DNA of 64,000 nt from Thermalbibacter longus (GTDB taxonomy: Bacteria > Chloroflexota > Chloroflexia > Thermomicrobiales > Thermomicrobiaceae), in assembly GCF_023806485.1 (NCBI RefSeq), contig NZ_JAMSLR010000002.1, forward strand, positions 1-64,000. The letters run 5' to 3'. Under the pieces are notes generated by a model. It was given only the letters and a program-made list of their open reading frames with translations, was not told the DNA's origin and did no database searches. Positions 36,423 to 44,822 of this stretch are shown here, piece after piece (the stretch's first letter is position 1; the number at the start of each line of letters is the position of its first letter). Both the position numbers and the translations under genes were made by a program.

Positions 36423-37601
36423 GTGGTCGAGCTGCGCACTCCCGGCGGGCAAAGCTCCCTTACCCGGCCATCCTGGCCGAGCCGGCTGCTGGCAGCGGCT
36501 GCCTATCTCGGCGCTGGCGCGCTGCTGATCGTGATCTCGCCGCTGCAGCGGCCCTTCGTGCTCCGGCACGCTCGGGTGGCGCTGGCTCTGCACCTCGCCC
36601 GCGCGGCGGTGGTCACCGCGTTGCTCCTCGGGCTGGCCGCGGCGCGAGCCGGGTTCGAGCTGACTCTCGCCCTGCGGCTGGCGATCGCCGTTGCCTTTAC
36701 CCTGCTCGCCGGTGTCCCCTGGGCGCCTGGTCTCGACCGCTCGCTCATCCTGGTTCCATCGCTCGTCTCGGTGGGCATCTGGCTCCTCAGCCTCGCTGGT
36801 CTGGCGATCGCGCTCGCTGGGCGGACTGCCGATGTGCGGGCATTCCTAAACGCTGACTGGCCCGAGCATCCGCTGAGAGCGGCTCCCCAGCGGCCGGACG
36901 AGCCCGTGCTCCGCGAGGAGGCGCGCGCGCTCTGGGAGCACCGCCTGGCGCGCATGTGGGAGGCGGCACGGGTGGCGATGGCCGAGCGCCAGCGCCGCGC
37001 GCGGATGACCGAGCTGGAAGAGCAGATCCATGCCGTGCACGCTCGGCTGGCGCATCTGCGTCATCTCCTCGGGCTCGGGGAGCTGAGCCTGGGGCAGTTC
37101 AGCCAGGCCGAGCAGTCGCTTCTGCGCTACCTGTCTGAGCTGGAGCGCGAGCTGGCGGCCTGGACGCAGCGCCTTCCGATCGCCCAGCCAGCGCCGCCAC
37201 CTCCAGCAGTTATGACGACTCTCCCACGGGCCGAGCTGGTGATGCTCACCGTGATCGACCCGGCGGGGACGCCGGTCTTCTCCTGGGGTCACTTCCCGCT
37301 GGACGAAGCGCTCACCGCTGGGATGATGTCGGCGCTGGACTCCCTGGCTGAGGAGATGTTCGGGGCTCCGGTGCAGAAGACGGCGCTGGCCGAGGGCGCG
37401 GTCGTCTCGGTGGTACGAGGCGAGCGCACTCGACTGGTCGCCTGGTTCGACGGCGACCCGTCGCCGGTGCAGCTCCGCGACCTCCAGAGCTATCTCGAGG
37501 AGTTCGAGCGTGCCAATGCCGCTGCCTTAGCCTCGCTCCCGGTCGACCCCGGCCGGATCGTGGCGCCGCCGGTACCGCTGGTGCCGAGCGAGCGTGCCTG
37601 A
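36423..37601 (+). CDS. Membrane protein with coiled coil and roadblock/longin-like C-terminal domain
   Basis: The 392-residue protein starts at GTG 36423, five bases after GGAGGAG. Four hydrophobic segments lie at about residues 20-40, 50-70, 78-97 and 103-127. A coiled coil follows (about 175-255, RMTELEEQIHAVHARLAHLR and ELERELAAW), then a Pro-rich linker, then an alpha/beta domain (LVMLTVIDPAGTPVFSWGHF, ALTAGMMSALDSLAEEMFG, ALAEGAVVSVVRGERTRLVAWF). The last resembles roadblock/longin folds that partner small GTPases. No GTPase gene adjoins. The fold assignment is tentative. The stop is two bases from the converging esterase gene. Confidence 0.55.
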   Translation: MVELRTPGGQSSLTRPSWPSRLLAAAAYLGAGALLIVISPLQRPFVLRHARVALALHLARAAVVTALLLGLAAARAGFELTLALRLAIAVAFTLLAGVPWAPGLDRSLILVPSLVSVGIWLLSLAGLAIALAGRTADVRAFLNADWPEHPLRAAPQRPDEPVLREEARALWEHRLARMWEAARVAMAERQRRARMTELEEQIHAVHARLAHLRHLLGLGELSLGQFSQAEQSLLRYLSELERELAAWTQRLPIAQPAPPPPAVMTTLPRAELVMLTVIDPAGTPVFSWGHFPLDEALTAGMMSALDSLAEEMFGAPVQKTALAEGAVVSVVRGERTRLVAWFDGDPSPVQLRDLQSYLEEFERANAAALASLPVDPGRIVAPPVPLVPSERA

Positions 37602-37602
37602 C

Positions 37603-38469
37603 TCACCGCGACCCTGCACCCCGGTACCCCTCGAGGACAGCGGCGAAGAATTCCTTCACCGGTTCGAGGATCTTGAACCCCTCGTGGGCCACTCCTGGCA
37701 CGACGTCGAAACGAACAGCGATCCCGGCACGCTCGAAGCTCGCGCGCAGAGCTTCGAGTCGCTCGACGCGAGTCTGCCCGGCATCGTTGGCTCCCGGCAT
37801 CCAGTAGTCCTGCCAGAGCGGGCTATCTGGAGCCAGGATGATGTCCCAGTTATCAGTGTCCTCAGCCCCGATCACCATCTGCACCGGCACCTGGCGCATC
37901 GCTTCGTAATCGAGCGGTCGCCCGAACTTCTGCTCGACGTCGCGCACGCCGAGCCACCAGTCTCGACGCTCGTCGAGCAGCGTGACCACGCCGGGAGCGC
38001 CGATCGAGATGCCGAGGAGGCGCTCCGGGTGAAGGTAGAAGAACCGGTGGGCGAACTGGCCACCGCCCGAGAACCCGTGGAGGAGGAAGCGTCGCTTGTC
38101 GATCCGGTAGACCTCGGCGACCTCGTCGATCATGGCGAGCAGCACCAGGTCGAACCGGATATCGCGGTACGTGATGAATTTGTAGTTGTGGATCTCGCCG
38201 GGCTGATCGATGCCGCCGGGGAACAGCGGCGCGAGGACGATGCACTCCTGCGCTTCGGCGAAGTCGGCGAAGGCATCGCGGTACTGGAGCGCTGGCCGGT
38301 TGGTGCCGTGCACGACGACCGCGAGGGGATAGTGCCGCGTGCCGGTTTCGTGATAGCTCGTGGGGACGTAGAGGCAAAAGGAAAAGCGCTGGTCGGCACG
38401 CGAGGCGAACAGCGTCGTCGGCCCGATCCCGTAGCCGGTGCGATGCTGGGTGCGGCGCGTCATGCTCAT
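37603..38469 (-). CDS. Alpha/beta-hydrolase (esterase/PHB depolymerase-like)
   Basis: This 288-residue protein has a nucleophile elbow Gly-Phe-Ser-Gly-Gly-Gly (about residue 130), an oxyanion strand PLAVVVHGTN, and a catalytic His in VAHEGF near the end; the acid is likely in GAEDTDNW. No signal peptide. ATG 38469 follows GGAGATCGC. It is the likely last gene of the C45 - solute-binding protein - permease set (38-bp gap after the permease), suggesting it works on the imported compound. Confidence 0.75.
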   Translation of the reverse strand: MSMTRRTQHRTGYGIGPTTLFASRADQRFSFCLYVPTSYHETGTRHYPLAVVVHGTNRPALQYRDAFADFAEAQECIVLAPLFPGGIDQPGEIHNYKFITYRDIRFDLVLLAMIDEVAEVYRIDKRRFLLHGFSGGGQFAHRFFYLHPERLLGISIGAPGVVTLLDERRDWWLGVRDVEQKFGRPLDYEAMRQVPVQMVIGAEDTDNWDIILAPDSPLWQDYWMPGANDAGQTRVERLEALRASFERAGIAVRFDVVPGVAHEGFKILEPVKEFFAAVLEGYRGAGSR

Positions 38470-38507
38470 GCGATCTCCTCTCTTGCCCTCGCTCGCGTCT
38501 CACGGTC

Positions 38508-39464
38508 TCACGAGCGTTCGAGGCGACGCGGGTCGAGCGCATCCCGCAGCCCGTCACCGACGAAGTTGATCGAGATGATGGTGAGGAAAATCATGAGCCC
38601 GGGGAAGAAGCCGCGCCACCAGTGCCCCTCGTGGATCACCATCTTCTGGGCCTCCTCGAGCATGCGGCCCCAGGTGGCCTGCGGAGGTTGAAAGCCGAGC
38701 CCGAGGAACGAGAGCGCCGACTCGGCCAGGATGGCCCCGGCGATGCCGAGCGTGGCTGCGACGATGATGGGGCTGAGCGCGTTCGGCAAGATGTGTCGCA
38801 GCACGATGCGGACGTTACTCGCTCCGATCGCGCGCGCCGCTTCCACGAACTCCTGCTCCTTGAGCGAGAGGAAGCTGGCGCGCACGAGCCGGGCCGTCGT
38901 CATCCAGCGCAGTAGGCCGAGCGAGATCACGATGGTCCAGAAGTTCGGCCCTAACAGCGTGACCAGTAGAATGATCACGAACAGACCAGGCATCGAGTAG
39001 AACACGTCGACGACGCGCATGAGCGCATTATCGACCCATCCCCCTGCGTACCCAGCAATTGCCCCGATCGCTACCCCGACCGACATCGCCACCAGTACCA
39101 CCGCCAGCCCGACCGCCAGCGAGACCCGGCCGCCATCGAGCACGCGCACGAGCTGATCGCGTCCGAGCTCGTCGGTCCCCATCGGATGGGCGAGTGTCGG
39201 CGGGCTGCTCTTGGCGCGGAAGTCGATGCGCTCCGGGTCGTACGGGATCAGCTCTGGCCCGGCGATGACCGCGAGCACGATCGAGGCGAGCGTGAACAGC
39301 CCCGCGAGGGCGAGACGATGTCGCCGGAACTGCCGCCAGGCATCAGACCAGAGGGAGCGTGGCCGCTCGTGGGAAGCCAGGGACGGCACGCTGGGTCCAT
39401 GGAGTCTAGCCTGTTCGAGCACGTGCGCTCCTTCGAGCCGGTCGCCCTTCGTCGCCTCGCTCAT
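38508..39464 (-). CDS. Dipeptide/oligopeptide ABC transporter permease (DppC-like)
   Basis: The 318-residue protein has an N-terminal cytoplasmic stretch, a helix at about 50-70, a GTDELGRDQLVRVLDGGR loop and five more helices. The EAA loop is EFVEAARAIGASNVRIVLRHILPNALSP. It overlaps the upstream DppB-like gene by four bases (ATGA). Paired with it, it forms the channel for a peptide-class substrate. No ATPase genes follow. Confidence 0.9.
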   Translation of the reverse strand: MSEATKGDRLEGAHVLEQARLHGPSVPSLASHERPRSLWSDAWRQFRRHRLALAGLFTLASIVLAVIAGPELIPYDPERIDFRAKSSPPTLAHPMGTDELGRDQLVRVLDGGRVSLAVGLAVVLVAMSVGVAIGAIAGYAGGWVDNALMRVVDVFYSMPGLFVIILLVTLLGPNFWTIVISLGLLRWMTTARLVRASFLSLKEQEFVEAARAIGASNVRIVLRHILPNALSPIIVAATLGIAGAILAESALSFLGLGFQPPQATWGRMLEEAQKMVIHEGHWWRGFFPGLMIFLTIISINFVGDGLRDALDPRRLERS

Positions 39465-40435
39465 CGGTAGCGGATCCTCGGATCGAGCACGGCGTAGAGC
39501 ACGTCAGCCAGGAGGTTGAAGAGGATCACGAGCAGTGAGGCGATCATCAGGATCCCCATCAGGACTGGATAGTCCCGGAGGTGCGCCGACTCGACGAAGA
39601 GGCGGCCCATGCCCGGGATCGCGAAGATCGATTCGACGATGACCGAGCCGATGAAGAGGTCGGGGATCTCCAGCGCCAGGATCGTCACGATCGGGATCGC
39701 CCCGTTCTTGAGGGCATGCCGGAGGATGACCACGCGCTCGCTCAACCCTTTGGCCCGCGCGGTGCGCGTGTAGTCCTGCCCGATGGCGTCGAGCATGGCG
39801 GCGCGGATGTAGCGGGTCAAGCTGGCGGTGGAGACGAGCGCCAGCACAGTGACGGGCATGACCAGGTGGCGCGCTCGATCCCAGAGCGCGACGAGTCCCT
39901 CGTAGTCCTGGCGTGGATCCTCGAGCCCGAAGGAGGGGAGCCAGCCCAGCGTGAAGGTGAACACGTAGAGCAGCATCAATGCCAGCCAGAAGCTGGGGAT
40001 GGACACACCGAGGAACGCAACGCTGGTCGAAAGGTAGTCGAAGACCGAATACTGGCGTACTGCGGAGACGATCCCGATCGGGAAGGCCAGCAGGAGCGTG
40101 ACGAGGAAGGAGAGCCCGGTCACCAGGAAGGTCACGGGGATCCGCTCACCGATCATCTCCAGCACCGGCCGGCCGGTGTTGAAGGATGTCCCGAAGTCGC
40201 CCCGGAGCAGGTCGGCGGCCCAGCGGAGATAGCGGACGTAGAGGGGATCGTCCAGGCCGTACCGGTTGCGCAGGCGCTCCAACTGCTCCGCCGTGACCCG
40301 ACCGGCACTGCCGGGATTCTCAGCGATCGCCAGCGGGCCACCAGGCGTCATCTGGAGCAACACGTAGATCAGCACGCTGATGCCGGCGAGCAGCGGAACG
40401 GCTTGCAGCACGCGGCGGACGACGTACGACGTCAT
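39461..40435 (-). CDS. Dipeptide/oligopeptide ABC transporter permease (DppB-like)
   Basis: The 324-residue permease starts at ATG 40435 (GAAGGCAGAGAG upstream); the GTG 24 bases earlier is less likely. It has six helices, the DppB-type N-terminal TSYVVRRVLQAVPLLAGISVLIYVLLQMTPGGP and the EAA motif QDYTRTARAKGLSERVVILRHALKNG. The end is YAVLDPRIRYR. The stop overlaps the DppC-like start by four bases. Confidence 0.9.
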   Translation of the reverse strand: MTSYVVRRVLQAVPLLAGISVLIYVLLQMTPGGPLAIAENPGSAGRVTAEQLERLRNRYGLDDPLYVRYLRWAADLLRGDFGTSFNTGRPVLEMIGERIPVTFLVTGLSFLVTLLLAFPIGIVSAVRQYSVFDYLSTSVAFLGVSIPSFWLALMLLYVFTFTLGWLPSFGLEDPRQDYEGLVALWDRARHLVMPVTVLALVSTASLTRYIRAAMLDAIGQDYTRTARAKGLSERVVILRHALKNGAIPIVTILALEIPDLFIGSVIVESIFAIPGMGRLFVESAHLRDYPVLMGILMIASLLVILFNLLADVLYAVLDPRIRYR

Positions 40436-40520
40436 CTCTCTCTGCCTTCGGCCGGGCACAACTCGCGGGGGCGGAGAACGTCGATCCCGTCTTCGCCCCC
40501 GCGGCCGACCCAGAGCCGGG

Positions 40521-42362
40521 TTACTCCTCTAGGTACCAGTCGGCTGCGCTGTACAGTGTCCCGCGTGGATTGAACCAGATCGACTTAATGCCTTTCAGGC
40601 GGGTGCTCCACGCATCCGCTGAGGCCGAGCGGTAGAGCGGCAGCGCCGGCCGCTCCCGAGCGAAGATCTCGACCGCCCGCTGGTAGGCCTGGCGGCGAAC
40701 CTCCGGGTCGAGCGTCGAGTTCGCCTCTTCGACCGCGGCGTCGAACTCGGCGTTGCGCCAGTGACAGTACGTGAAGCCGCCTGGGTTCTGCTCGCTCGGG
40801 ATGGACGCGCTAGTGAAGATAGCGGCCCAGTCGGCAGGATCGACCTCGTAGCCGTCGCGGCTCATCACGATGTCGTAGTTGCCGCGCGCCAGCAGGCCGC
40901 CCTCCTGCCAGCTCCCGAAGATCGTGTTCGACGGGACATTCTCGATGCGCAGCTCGATCCCGACGTCCTTGCAGTTCTGCTGCACGAGCTGCTGGTAGAG
41001 CTCGCGCGTCTGGTCGCCAGCGATCGTCTGGTAGCGCAGGCTCGCCCGCACGCCGTTCTTGACTCGAATGCCGTCGCCACCCGGCACCCAGCCAGCCGCA
41101 TCCAGAATCTGCTTGGCCTTCTCCGGGTCGTACGGGGTCGGCGGTCGATCCACGGCAGCCCAGCCCGCGTAGATAAATGCGCCGGTGAGAGATCCGAATC
41201 CGCCAAGCACCTGGTCGATGATCGCCTGCCGGTCGATCGCATAGTCGATCGCCTCGCGGATAGCCGGGTCTCCGAGTACCGGGTGAGGCTTAGTGGGATC
41301 GCCGTTGTCAGAGAGATTGAACCAGAGCCACTCGACGCTGGCTCCTCCCTCGAGCAGCTCCACGTGAACCGGCTTGCCCTCCTGCTCGGCGGTCACCAGC
41401 GTGGGGAGGTCTCCCGTCACGATGAAGTAGACATAGTCGAACTCGCCATTGACGAACGAGGCGATGGCCGCTTCCTTCTCAGGCGTGACCTTGATCGTAA
41501 TGCCATCGAGATACGGCTTCTCGGGGTCGCGGTAATTGGGATTGCGCTCCAGCGTGATCTGGTCTCCGGTCTTCCAGTCGACGAACACGAAGGGGCCGGT
41601 GCCGAGCGGCAAGCGAGCGAGCGGGTGCTCCTGGGTGATCGCCGTCGACTCGAACTTGTGCTTGGGCAGGACCTGCTGGAAGAGATCCAGATAGCCCGGG
41701 TTGATCTCGGACATCTTCACCTCGACCGTCAATGGATCGATGGCCCGGGCGGACTCGATCTTCTCCCAGGCCGCGCCGACTTGCGGCGTGCTCTCTGGGT
41801 TCTGGTACACCTCGACGGTGAAGACGATGTCCTCTGCGGTGAAGGGCTGCCCGTCGCTCCAGGTGATGCCGTCTCTGAGCTTGTAGGTGATGGTGAGGAA
41901 GTCCTCGGAGATGCCCCCGTTCTCCAGGGTCGGGATCTCGGCCGCCAGCACCGGCTGGTACTCCCCGTTGCGGTCGGGGACGAAGAGCGGCTCGACGGCC
42001 AGCACTGAGAGGAACGAGCCGGACTGGCCGTTGAAGAAATCGTTCATCTGCCCCGGCTCCTGGATCAGGGCGATGACGGCGCGCCCGCCACGCTTCGGCG
42101 TACCGGCAGCTCCCGGTGTCGCCGTCGAGGCAGCCACGGGTGTGTCGACGCCTCCGCCTGTCGGCGTCGAGCGCGCGCCGGCAGCGGTCGGCTGGGGTGT
42201 CTCACCACCTTCGCCACCACCGCAAGCCGCCAGCAGCGTGCTGACGATCGTCCACGACAGACCGATCGCCGCGCCTCGGCGGATGACCTCCCGGCGGGTC
42301 AACCGACCCGCCAGCACGTCACGGATAAGCTGTTGTGCGGCCCGGAACTGGCGATCTTCCAT
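40521..42362 (-). CDS. Extracellular solute-binding protein, family 5 (peptide/nickel type)
   Basis: The 613-residue lipoprotein starts at ATG 42362 after GAGGAGG. The first 45 residues carry RREVIRRGAAIG (Tat-like) followed by a hydrophobic stretch and lipobox Leu-Ala-Ala-Cys, then a Thr/Pro/Gly-rich linker. The SBP_bac_5 body has ITYKLRDGITWSDGQPFTAEDIVFT and LRYQTIAGDQTRELYQQLVQQNCKDVGIEL. It binds peptides or similar and delivers them to the two permeases encoded downstream. Confidence 0.9.
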   Translation of the reverse strand: MEDRQFRAAQQLIRDVLAGRLTRREVIRRGAAIGLSWTIVSTLLAACGGGEGGETPQPTAAGARSTPTGGGVDTPVAASTATPGAAGTPKRGGRAVIALIQEPGQMNDFFNGQSGSFLSVLAVEPLFVPDRNGEYQPVLAAEIPTLENGGISEDFLTITYKLRDGITWSDGQPFTAEDIVFTVEVYQNPESTPQVGAAWEKIESARAIDPLTVEVKMSEINPGYLDLFQQVLPKHKFESTAITQEHPLARLPLGTGPFVFVDWKTGDQITLERNPNYRDPEKPYLDGITIKVTPEKEAAIASFVNGEFDYVYFIVTGDLPTLVTAEQEGKPVHVELLEGGASVEWLWFNLSDNGDPTKPHPVLGDPAIREAIDYAIDRQAIIDQVLGGFGSLTGAFIYAGWAAVDRPPTPYDPEKAKQILDAAGWVPGGDGIRVKNGVRASLRYQTIAGDQTRELYQQLVQQNCKDVGIELRIENVPSNTIFGSWQEGGLLARGNYDIVMSRDGYEVDPADWAAIFTSASIPSEQNPGGFTYCHWRNAEFDAAVEEANSTLDPEVRRQAYQRAVEIFARERPALPLYRSASADAWSTRLKGIKSIWFNPRGTLYSAADWYLEE

Positions 42363-42512
42363 ACCTCGTCCTCCTCTCGTTGCCCTCAGGCCGCCGGCTC
42401 GCTCGAGAGCGCAGGGAGCGCCTGACGCCGCTCCCGATGCCCCACGGGGGGCAAGCGGGACATCCGTCCCCCTCGCAGTCGTCACCTCGATCCGCGCGGA
42501 CGTCGCCAACGC

Positions 42513-43610
42513 TTACTGGACATCCGATCCTCCTGCTGTGCGAAAGGCATAGCGGTGGTACGGGTGCTGGTTCGGTGGGCCGACCGCTGCCCAGAACTCG
42601 CCATGGGTCGGCCGCGCGATCACCGAGGCGAAGGTGATGATGTCGGACTCCTCGTCGTCGCCGGGCATCCGGCAGAGCGCGTCTGGATAGCAGGCGCGGT
42701 CGCGGAGGATGTCCTGCAGCGATGCGACGTTGAGCTGGCCGCGCTGAGTCTGGAGCAGCTCTTGCATCCGCTGCAGGCGGACACGGGAGTTCTCGAGATG
42801 CCGGCCGGTCGAGCGCTCCTCCTCGAGGAGTTCCCTGGCGATGTAGTGGTTACTGTGGACGAGCAAGCCGTCTACTGGGTCGAGGCGCGCGTCCTGTGTC
42901 GGCGTCGTCTCCAGATCGGCCGCCGTGCCGCTAGCATCGAGCATGATCAGGTTACGCGAGGATGCCCTCGGGACGCGGCGCACGGCGGCGATCGCGTCGT
43001 CCACCCGTTCGTAGAGCAGCGCCAGCCGGGAGAGCAGGTAGCGAGGGAAGCCGACGCGCCAGCCGTCGCAGGTGACGTAGTTGGCGAACACGCCGAGGCC
43101 ACGCTCGTTGATGCCGATGTAGGAGACCTGGCCAGCCGGCGTGAGCATCAAGACGGCCGGCCCGTCATCCGGAACCAGCTCGACGACGACCCCGATCTCG
43201 GCGTAGAACGCGGGGAGATCGGCATTCTGGCCGATCAGCGGTGTGCCGTCGGCGCTCGCCTCGGCGAGGATGGCAAAGGTCGTGCACTCGTCGCCCGGCT
43301 CGACGGGTGTCGCGAGCTCGGCGCGCAACTGGAGCATGTAGGCTTCGGCCAGGGAGATCCCGGCGCCCTCGGCGATGCCCTGGATCTCCTCGTCGAAGAA
43401 GGGCGCGTGGTCACGGACGAACGGGCGATAGCGCATGGCTTTCGCGAGCGCCTGCTCGGGCGCGATGCCGCTCCGCTTCTGCAATCGGGCGAGCGCCAGG
43501 TCGCGATGACGGTGGATCAGCTCAGCACAGGCCTCGCCGAACTGGCGGCCGATCTGGCGATGGGTCCCGGTAAAGCGGTAAGACGGGAACACCCGTGTGC
43601 TCGTAACCAC
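42513..43610 (-). CDS. C45-family Ntn-hydrolase (penicillin acyltransferase-like)
   Basis: The 365-residue protein starts at GTG 43610 after GGGGAGGTAGC. The family segments are visible: GTHRQIGRQFGEAC at the start, FFDEEIQGIAEGAGISLAE, then Gly-Asp-Glu-Cys-Thr-Thr-Phe with the self-processing nucleophile Cys, PLIGQNADLPAF and LIMLDASGTAADLETTP. These enzymes cleave themselves to expose the N-terminal Cys, then hydrolyse or transfer acyl amide groups. It leads the likely operon with the solute-binding protein and permeases, hinting at an acylated amino compound as substrate. It is divergent from the GntR gene. Confidence 0.85.
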   Translation of the reverse strand: MVTSTRVFPSYRFTGTHRQIGRQFGEACAELIHRHRDLALARLQKRSGIAPEQALAKAMRYRPFVRDHAPFFDEEIQGIAEGAGISLAEAYMLQLRAELATPVEPGDECTTFAILAEASADGTPLIGQNADLPAFYAEIGVVVELVPDDGPAVLMLTPAGQVSYIGINERGLGVFANYVTCDGWRVGFPRYLLSRLALLYERVDDAIAAVRRVPRASSRNLIMLDASGTAADLETTPTQDARLDPVDGLLVHSNHYIARELLEEERSTGRHLENSRVRLQRMQELLQTQRGQLNVASLQDILRDRACYPDALCRMPGDDEESDIITFASVIARPTHGEFWAAVGPPNQHPYHRYAFRTAGGSDVQ

Positions 43611-43670
43611 GCTACCTCCCCTGACCTGGTTGTTTCCCGCGCTGGCGGTGTCGCGCTGCGGGTCGGGTGC

Positions 43671-43699
43671 AGTCTAGCATGCACGCACTCGTATGTCAA
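43671..43699 (-). promoter_or_regulatory. Promoter for the C45 - ABC transporter operon
   Basis: On the minus strand TTGACA (43699-43694), a 17-base spacer and TAGACT (43676-43671) form a near-consensus promoter about 60 bases upstream of the GTG at 43610. Confidence 0.65.
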
Positions 43700-43709
43700 T
43701 GCATGGTAC

Positions 43710-43717
43710 TGTATACA
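43710..43717. promoter_or_regulatory. Possible GntR operator
   Basis: TGTATACA is a perfect 8-bp palindrome 10 bases upstream of the -35 box of the C45 promoter and 84 bases upstream of the GntR gene. Operators of FadR/VanR-type GntR proteins often have the form TnGTnTACnA. Assignment is by position and motif only. Confidence 0.45.
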
Positions 43718-43800
43718 ACAGAGCACAGAGCGAGTCGTGCCCAGTTGGCCGGGACAGATACGGTAGGATAGGGCAAAGCTCGACGGACGCGAGGTGCGCA

Positions 43801-44511
43801 GTGAGCCGAGCGCTGGAGGAACGCCGGACCAGCCTGATGGAGCTACGGGAGCGGCGCGCTCACCACGGTGCGGCGGCCGAGATCGCCTACTGGACGATTC
43901 GCGACGCGATACGCCTGGGCGTGATCCGGCCGGGCGAGCGTCTGGTCGAGGTCGAGCTGGCCGCCGCCCTCGACATGAGCAGGACGCCGGTGCGCGAGGC
44001 ACTGCGCCGGCTGGAGGCCGAGCGGCTGGTTGAGAACGTGCCGCGGCGCGGGCTGGTCGTGCCGACGATCACTATCGACGACCTCATCGAAATCTACGAG
44101 ATCCGCGGTGTGCTCGAGGGGCTGGCCGCCCGGCGGGCTGCCCAGCGGATGGGCCCGGCCGAGATCGATGCGCTGCGAGAGACGGTCGAGCGCATGGAGC
44201 GGGCCCTGGCGGCGAACGATCTGGCTGCCCTCGGCGAGGCCAGCACGCAGTTCCACCGGCTAGTGCGCTCAGGCTCGCGTCATGCCCGGCTCCCGGAGCT
44301 GATCTCGCTCCTCTTCGACTCGCACCGCTCGGTGGGACTGCACGAGTTCAGCCCGGCCGAGCGCGCCGTCGCCGCAGTGCAGGAGCACCGCGCCATCTAC
44401 GAGGCGATCGCCAGGCGCGATGAGGAGGCGGCCGAGCGGCTGGCCCGCGAGCACTCCCAGAACGCACTGCGTGCCCAGATTATTGCCCACCACTTGTCCG
44501 AGGGGAGTTGA
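43801..44511 (+). CDS. GntR-family regulator (FadR/VanR-like, FCD domain)
   Basis: The protein has 236 residues from GTG 43801 (GAGGTGCGCA upstream). The N-terminal winged helix carries IRDAIRLGVIRPGERLVEVELAAALDMSRTPVREALRRLEAERLVENVPRRG. The FCD domain has EIYEIRGVLEGLAARRAA, then STQFHRLVRSGSRH, and a C-terminal EHRAIYEAIARRDEEAAERLAREH with the metal-binding His pattern. It sits between the two divergent ABC transporter sets and probably controls both. Confidence 0.9.
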   Translation: MSRALEERRTSLMELRERRAHHGAAAEIAYWTIRDAIRLGVIRPGERLVEVELAAALDMSRTPVREALRRLEAERLVENVPRRGLVVPTITIDDLIEIYEIRGVLEGLAARRAAQRMGPAEIDALRETVERMERALAANDLAALGEASTQFHRLVRSGSRHARLPELISLLFDSHRSVGLHEFSPAERAVAAVQEHRAIYEAIARRDEEAAERLAREHSQNALRAQIIAHHLSEGS

Positions 44512-44822
44512 CCTGCTCCAGACCACCCCGCAGGCGGGCGCGGCACGGCGTGCCAGGCGAGCGTGAGCCGATAGCCCTGCTCCCCATCGGGGCGGTCATT
44601 CACGCGCGAATTCCGGCATCGCTACGAGAAGCGCGTCCGCTATAGCCGAATCGGCAAACGAGTGTGGCATACGCATTGACAACGGAGAGCTCACCCGTTA
44701 TAGTCCCGCTCTGACGGGATAGATGTGCCGGCCAACCGGGTCGCCAGTGGCCAGCATGCTGAACCGGTGCAGGTAGTGACGAAAGCCGGCGCCCTGGAGG
44801 TCGAGGAGTGAGGAGGACACCG
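44512..44822 (+). promoter_or_regulatory. Intergenic region with promoter for second ABC set
   Basis: TTGACA (44676-44681), 17 bases, TATAGT (44699-44704) form a near-perfect sigma-70-type promoter about 120 bases before the solute-binding protein gene. The start site would be near 44711, followed by a small TCCCG/CGGGA inverted repeat. Nothing else coding is seen in these 311 bases. Confidence 0.7.
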
